The notes beneath the pieces are model-generated. The model saw only the letters and a list, made by a program, of their open reading frames with translations. It did no database searches and had not been told where the DNA came from. From Nitrososphaerota archaeon (GTDB taxonomy: Archaea; Thermoproteota; Nitrososphaeria; Nitrososphaerales; CADDZS01): a DNA stretch of 9,003 bases. The stretch covers positions 1-9,003 of the forward strand of contig JAPCJU010000036.1 in assembly GCA_027886795.1 (NCBI GenBank), written 5' to 3'. The stretch's first letter is position 1; each line of letters begins with the position of its first letter. This document shows positions 5,388 through 9,003 of this stretch, one piece after another. Both the position numbers and the translations under genes were made by a program.

Positions 5388-6899
5388 ATGGAGACATGGT
5401 TCATTATAGAGCTAATCACACTGGTGCTTAGCCTGCCGGTGCTTGCGCTCTCCTATTACTGGATGGTCCTTCTTGTCTCCTCTTTGAAATACCCCAGAAA
5501 CTTGGGGGCCGGAGAAGCGACCCTAGAATACTTTCCAATGGTTTCGATTCTCATCGCCGCGTTCAATGAAAAATTTGTAATCGACAGGTCGCTTGAAGCG
5601 ATAAAAAATGTTGACTACCCAAAACACAAACTTCAGGTCGTGGTCGCGGACGACTCGACAGACCAGACGATTCAAATTGTCGACGAAAAGGTCAGGGAAC
5701 TGAATCGGTTCGGTATAAAGGCCGTTGTTTCAAGAAGGAGTTCGAGGGAGTTTTTCAAGTGCGGCGCGCTAAATGAGGCGATGAATCATGTGATGGGCGA
5801 ATATGTCCTGCTTTTAGATGCAGATTCCATAATTCCGTCCGACATTTTGACAAAGGGCATCAATGCCCTTGAAGATCATCCGAGGACCTCTTTCGTCTCT
5901 TTCCGGTACGGCCATTACAACAGAAATTACAACATGGTAACGAAATTATTCGCATTGTCGCAAGACATCGGTGATACCATTTCAAAAATGGGATCTTACA
6001 AGATCGATGCTCCGTTCTCCTATCAGGGTGGGTTCACACTAGTTAGGGCGAAAGATCTGAGAGAAGTGGGACAATGGTCAAACGAGAGAATAGCGGACGA
6101 CACCGACATTTCGATAAAGTTCTATCTTGCAGGCAAGCGAGGAATCTATCTAAGCAACGTCAGCATAATGAGCGAAGACCCCTCGACGTTGGAAGCTTGG
6201 AAAAAGCAGGTGGCTAGGACTTCTCAAGGATGGTGGAGGTGCATCGCAAAGTACTGGAAACGAATCATTAGTACCCGCGGAATCTCCGTTCAGAAAAAGC
6301 TCGGTTTGGTGTTGATGCTCATGAGCCCGTTCACGAGTCTGAGCTGGATTTTGGTCACCTTTGTATCGGCCCTTGCGGTCGTTTTGAAGTTTGTCTCGCC
6401 GATAAATTCCGTTTTCAACAGTCCGATTTACGTTACGATCGTGGCTGTTCCGTTCGCCATTTCGTTGCTCTCAGGGATGTGGGCGTTGCGAGTGCAAGGC
6501 CTCCTGAATAAGAGTAACGCGGCTTTGATCCCTATGCTCGGTTATGCTTCCGGGTGCATGCTGACACTCGGTTCAATCGGTTTCTTTTACGGGGTATTCG
6601 ACCGGCTGGGCTTCTTTCTATACAGAACTCCCAAATCGGGTTCTGAAAAAGAGATGACGAAGACGAAATATTTCCGAAACTTGGGAAACGATCGCAACAC
6701 GATCGTTGAAGGAGTCCTCGCCGTTTCTGGGCTGGCGCTATCGGCCCTTGTGTTGTTGCACGGTGTTTGGTTTCTTTCGTTGTCAATGGGGGGATTTGGC
6801 CTCTTCACTTTGAAGTCCATGAACCTGACGAGGCGAATCAGACCGATCACGGTCGAGCCGTCTTCAGAAATTGCACCCGAGATAGCGCAGAGAAAGTAG
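5388..6899 (+). CDS. membrane family 2 glycosyltransferase, cellulose-synthase-like
   Basis: The 503-residue protein has an N-terminal membrane helix (about 5-31), a GT-A catalytic domain, then several C-terminal helices (about 306-335, 345-366, 381-405 and 437-475) and a polar tail. Catalytic motifs are seen in order: VVVADDSTDQT (Asp88/Asp89), LLLDADS (Asp144, Asp146, metal and UDP binding), QGGFTLVR (213-220), IADDTD (235-240, general base region) and a Q-x-x-R motif, Gln274 and Arg277, ending in Gly281. The usual Q-x-x-R-W tryptophan is replaced by Thr278. Such enzymes polymerise or transfer sugars from nucleotide sugars at the cytoplasmic face and may extrude the product. The ATG start at 5388 has no Shine-Dalgarno; AAAATAT about 30 bases upstream could be the TATA box of a leaderless transcript. 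The product here is unknown. Confidence 0.92.
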   Translation: METWFIIELITLVLSLPVLALSYYWMVLLVSSLKYPRNLGAGEATLEYFPMVSILIAAFNEKFVIDRSLEAIKNVDYPKHKLQVVVADDSTDQTIQIVDEKVRELNRFGIKAVVSRRSSREFFKCGALNEAMNHVMGEYVLLLDADSIIPSDILTKGINALEDHPRTSFVSFRYGHYNRNYNMVTKLFALSQDIGDTISKMGSYKIDAPFSYQGGFTLVRAKDLREVGQWSNERIADDTDISIKFYLAGKRGIYLSNVSIMSEDPSTLEAWKKQVARTSQGWWRCIAKYWKRIISTRGISVQKKLGLVLMLMSPFTSLSWILVTFVSALAVVLKFVSPINSVFNSPIYVTIVAVPFAISLLSGMWALRVQGLLNKSNAALIPMLGYASGCMLTLGSIGFFYGVFDRLGFFLYRTPKSGSEKEMTKTKYFRNLGNDRNTIVEGVLAVSGLALSALVLLHGVWFLSLSMGGFGLFTLKSMNLTRRIRPITVEPSSEIAPEIAQRK

Positions 6900-6951
6900 C
6901 CGGTTGAATGGTTCAGATCAAAAATTTCAATTTCTGATGACCGTAAAGAAT

Positions 6952-8118
6952 TCAGAGATAAGACTTGATTACGCGGACGACGCTGTCCACGCCGCCGTAG
7001 CGTTTCGAAATCATCATCAGACTCTCTGACTGTTTTTTGTAGGAAGGATCGTTGAGACTTTTTTCTACAGAATCTATGAGAACTTTGTTTGTGAGATTTT
7101 CTGCCCTGATTTCGATCCCCAGCCCGAGACGCTGATACTTATCGGCGTTTGCAATTTGCTCTGAATGGTTATAAATTGGGGCTAAAACGGCAGGTTTTCC
7201 AAGGTTTATGCACTGGCCGATTGTTCCGTGCCCCGCCCGCGCTACGAGTGTGCTAGACATCTGGAATAATTCATCTTTCACTGGGCACCAGTCATAAACC
7301 CAGGCTCCGTTCGCAACTTTCTTAGGGAGGTTCGAGCCTTTCGGATACCCCAATGACAGTACAACATTAAACTGCTTTGAAAGCTCTCCAATGGAATTAA
7401 TCGAGATATTCAAAAAATTCTTTTTCGTCGCATTGGGGCCGCTAATCTGAATGAAGACTAGAGGCCTGTTATCAAATTCAAGCGACCTTTTCACTTTCTC
7501 GAGTCTTTCAAGGGACAAGTTTGGCTGTGGTGAAGTGAATCCGACGTATTGGAGAATGTTTGAAACGTTTGTTCCAGTGATATTCGCTTCACCTATCGTG
7601 TAAGGGGGCGGGAGGTCAGACATTAGCACTTCGTCACTTAGGGACCAGAACAATCCCAAAACGTTGCCCGCGATCCTTTCATAGAAATTTGAGAGCAGTT
7701 TTCCTCTGAACCTAGATGGAAACAAAACCTTGAATTGATTCAACAAGGTGATAATGGGAACTGATTTCGCCTTCGCTGCAAAAATCGGAGATAATCTTGA
7801 ATCCGAGACAACAACCTTTGGTTTAAACCTGGAGAGTACTTCGGATTCGAACCCTAGTTGCCTAAAAAAAGTGATTATTGCCCTAGGGAATCCCAGGAAT
7901 GAATCTTGAGAGGAAAAACCGCCATCAGAATTCCACTTCAAATCTATCGACGGACTTTTGGTTGGATATTTTCCTTGCGTCCTTAGATAGTCCAGTCCCT
8001 CCTCGAAGCTTGAATAGCGGTATTCGTCCCCGGGCTTCCATAGTCTCTCTGATATCTCGCATATTCGAGCCGCATGTCCCAGTCCAGAACCGAAAACGGA
8101 AAAGTAAATTCTACTCAA
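6952..8118 (-). CDS. MurG/UGT-like GT-B glycosyltransferase
   Basis: The 388-residue product shows a two-Rossmann GT-B plan. The N-terminal acceptor domain opens with IYFSVFGSGLGHAARICEIS, the glycine-rich loop G10-x-G12-x-G14-H15 typical of MurG and related glycosyltransferases. A middle segment contains KVVVSDSRLSPIFAAKAKSVP. The C-terminal nucleotide-sugar domain contains PLVFIQISGPNATKKN, then WVYDWCPVKDELFQMSSTLVARAGHGTIGQCINLGKPAVLAPIYNHSEQIANA, matching the family 28 C-terminal signature (RAGHGT at 294-299, HSEQ at 318-321). No membrane helices are seen, so it is cytosolic or peripheral. The TTG start at 8118 is effectively forced: an in-frame stop lies 12 bases upstream and the first strand begins at residue 4. 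Donor and acceptor are unknown. It converges with the GT2 gene across 52 bases. Confidence 0.88.
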   Translation of the reverse strand: MSRIYFSVFGSGLGHAARICEISERLWKPGDEYRYSSFEEGLDYLRTQGKYPTKSPSIDLKWNSDGGFSSQDSFLGFPRAIITFFRQLGFESEVLSRFKPKVVVSDSRLSPIFAAKAKSVPIITLLNQFKVLFPSRFRGKLLSNFYERIAGNVLGLFWSLSDEVLMSDLPPPYTIGEANITGTNVSNILQYVGFTSPQPNLSLERLEKVKRSLEFDNRPLVFIQISGPNATKKNFLNISINSIGELSKQFNVVLSLGYPKGSNLPKKVANGAWVYDWCPVKDELFQMSSTLVARAGHGTIGQCINLGKPAVLAPIYNHSEQIANADKYQRLGLGIEIRAENLTNKVLIDSVEKSLNDPSYKKQSESLMMISKRYGGVDSVVRVIKSYL

Positions 8119-8449
8119 ATCTGCAAGTACTCACTGCCTTATCAGAGATCTCATCATTCGTCTTCGAAGTCGGAGGCTCCGGAAATCACGGTAGATTTCA
8201 AGCACTAAAGGAGTTTCTGACAGCATTAGATTTTCATCAGGCTCCCAATGCGACCACATCTCACGAATTGAATAGCATCAGCTCGTTCTGTGCTTTCTTA
8301 ATATTCAAGTGACTTAGGGCAAAATGTTACACATTTTGATGAAATTAGTGTTTGCCGCAAGTTGCAGGCAAGGCTCAGTTTTTCGCTCCAGAATCAATAA
8401 TCATAATGAACTTAATACGGGGCATTAACAGCATGTATCGTTTATCCCC
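8119..8449. other. gene-free stretch with palindrome
   Basis: These 331 bases separate the divergently transcribed GT-B glycosyltransferase and the 157-residue protein. I see no supportable gene; the plus-strand open frame reaching 8312 is a continuation of a shadow of the glycosyltransferase. The notable item is a perfect palindrome at 8320-8338. A TATA-like CTTAATAC at 8411-8418 could serve the gene starting at 8450. No clear TATA box was found for the minus-strand gene. Confidence 0.5.
8320..8338. repeat. 8-bp perfect inverted repeat (CAAAATGT-TAC-ACATTTTG)
   Basis: The arms CAAAATGT and ACATTTTG are exact reverse complements around TAC. The 19-bp, AT-rich, two-fold symmetric form resembles binding sites of dimeric winged-helix regulators. 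It has no trailing T-run, so a simple terminator is less likely. It lies about 112 bases before the start at 8450 and 200 bases before the glycosyltransferase. Confidence 0.5.
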
Positions 8450-8923
8450 ATGGAAGACGATTACGTAGAAGAAGCATGTTTTTACCTTTCTGAAATAAAG
8501 AGTACTGAAGAAATCAGCAAGGAGTTTAGCTTGACGCCCAGTCAAGTAAAGTCCGCAATTGACAGCTACCAAAAGAAAATCGATACAAAGCAGATAAGTT
8601 ACGATGTCGAAACCAAGCAGTTCTGGGCCCAGATAAATCAAGAAAGCACTGGGGATGAAAAAATAACACTGGTCGATGACAAAGGAAGATATTATCATGG
8701 ATGGAAAACTGAAATTGAGAAACTTGACACCGCAGCTCTAGTCGAACTGCTTGTCATTAACAAGAAGTACTCCGATCGACATCCTCTATCTGAGTTCTCA
8801 AAAACACAGCCTGTAGTTGGATATGATCCAATAATTCCTCTTCGTAATATCAGAAAAACAGTCTTGTTGATTGACAAAATTCTCCAAAGCAGAGAGAATG
8901 AAATCGACCCGACGACTGGCTGA
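8450..8923 (+). CDS. uncharacterised 157-residue protein with HTH-like N terminus
   Basis: I do not recognise this protein. Residues about 14-42 (EIKSTEEISKEFSLTPSQVKSAIDSYQKK) resemble a helix-turn-helix of the kind used for promoter or DNA recognition, though no specific family is assigned. The middle (QFWAQINQESTGDEKITLVDDKGRYYHGWKTEIEKLDTAALVELLVINKKY) is mixed alpha/beta, and the C terminus (LRNIRKTVLLIDKILQSRENE) is a likely amphipathic helix. It has no signal peptide, membrane segment or cysteine-rich motif beyond one Cys near the start. The ATG at 8450 has no Shine-Dalgarno; CTTAATAC about 35 bases upstream may be a TATA box for a leaderless or short-leader transcript. A role as a regulator is only suggested by the N terminus. 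Confidence 0.65.
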   Translation: MEDDYVEEACFYLSEIKSTEEISKEFSLTPSQVKSAIDSYQKKIDTKQISYDVETKQFWAQINQESTGDEKITLVDDKGRYYHGWKTEIEKLDTAALVELLVINKKYSDRHPLSEFSKTQPVVGYDPIIPLRNIRKTVLLIDKILQSRENEIDPTTG

Positions 8924-9003
8924 CGCCAGCTTTCAAAAATGAGGCTCAATCTCTTGCGATATCGATTTCCTTTTGAAGTCGATCAGTATTCAAAAAAATG
9001 CAA
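8924..9003. other. window edge, possible gene fragment on either strand
   Basis: Two open frames run off the window edge: plus from ATG 8939 (MRLNLLRYRFPFEVDQYSKK) and minus ending at a TGA at 8948-8946 (read into the window, LNTDRLQKEIDIARD). They overlap, so at most one is likely real, and neither can be chosen from 80 bases. Confidence 0.25.

Noticed and set aside
7899..8312. Plus-strand open frame of 137 codons extending into the intergenic gap
   Set aside because: Most of it is the complement of the glycosyltransferase start; the tail is Ser/Phe-rich without motif or ribosome-binding site.

Overview
This window is archaeal. The clearest signs are a short single-fold archaeal histone, an AK6/Fap7-type adenylate kinase, a geranylgeranyl-reductase-like flavoprotein (archaeal lipid or isoprenoid chemistry), and two tRNA genes interrupted by introns in the D-loop and anticodon region, of the kind removed at bulge-helix-bulge (BHB) motifs. 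Moderate GC, heavy use of TTG start codons and multi-intron tRNAs would suit a member of the Nitrososphaerota/Thermoproteota side of the archaea. That placement is inference; nothing here fixes it to a genus, and there are no mobile elements, rRNA genes or CRISPR arrays.

Layout. Positions 27-1037 form a tight minus-strand block: histone (1037-813), a tRNA-Glu(CTC) precursor with three proposed introns (796-631), and an AK6-like kinase (614-27), with only 16 nt on each side of the tRNA. Diverging from it on the plus strand are a flavoprotein reductase (1158-2177) and a small HExxH metallopeptidase (2204-2611), followed by an unrecognised four-helix membrane protein (2728-3324). That gene ends with its stop codon interlocked with the stop of a convergent DedA-family membrane protein (3953-3321). 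A second intron-rich tRNA, tRNA-Arg(CCT), lies at 4086-4217 on the plus strand.

The right half concerns sugar and surface chemistry: a GmhB/HisB-N-like HAD phosphatase (minus, 5175-4477), a membrane-bound family 2 glycosyltransferase of the cellulose-synthase type (plus, 5388-6899) and a soluble MurG/UGT-like GT-B glycosyltransferase (minus, 8118-6952). These three are not one operon, but being adjacent they could serve one glycan or glycolipid pathway. The window closes with an unrecognised 157-residue protein with a helix-turn-helix-like N terminus (8450-8923), preceded by a 331-nt gene-free stretch holding a perfect 8-bp palindrome.

The most unusual content is in the tRNAs. In tRNA-Glu the D-loop intron resolves exactly into a BHB. 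The anticodon-loop insertion only gives a good canonical BHB if a second, 25-nt intron nested inside it is removed first. The D-loop intron and the anticodon intron also carry a perfect 9-nt complement to each other. In tRNA-Arg, introns of 17 nt at 30/31 and 16 nt at 37/38 are proposed, plus an insertion of about 24 nt in the D-loop whose ends could not be fixed.
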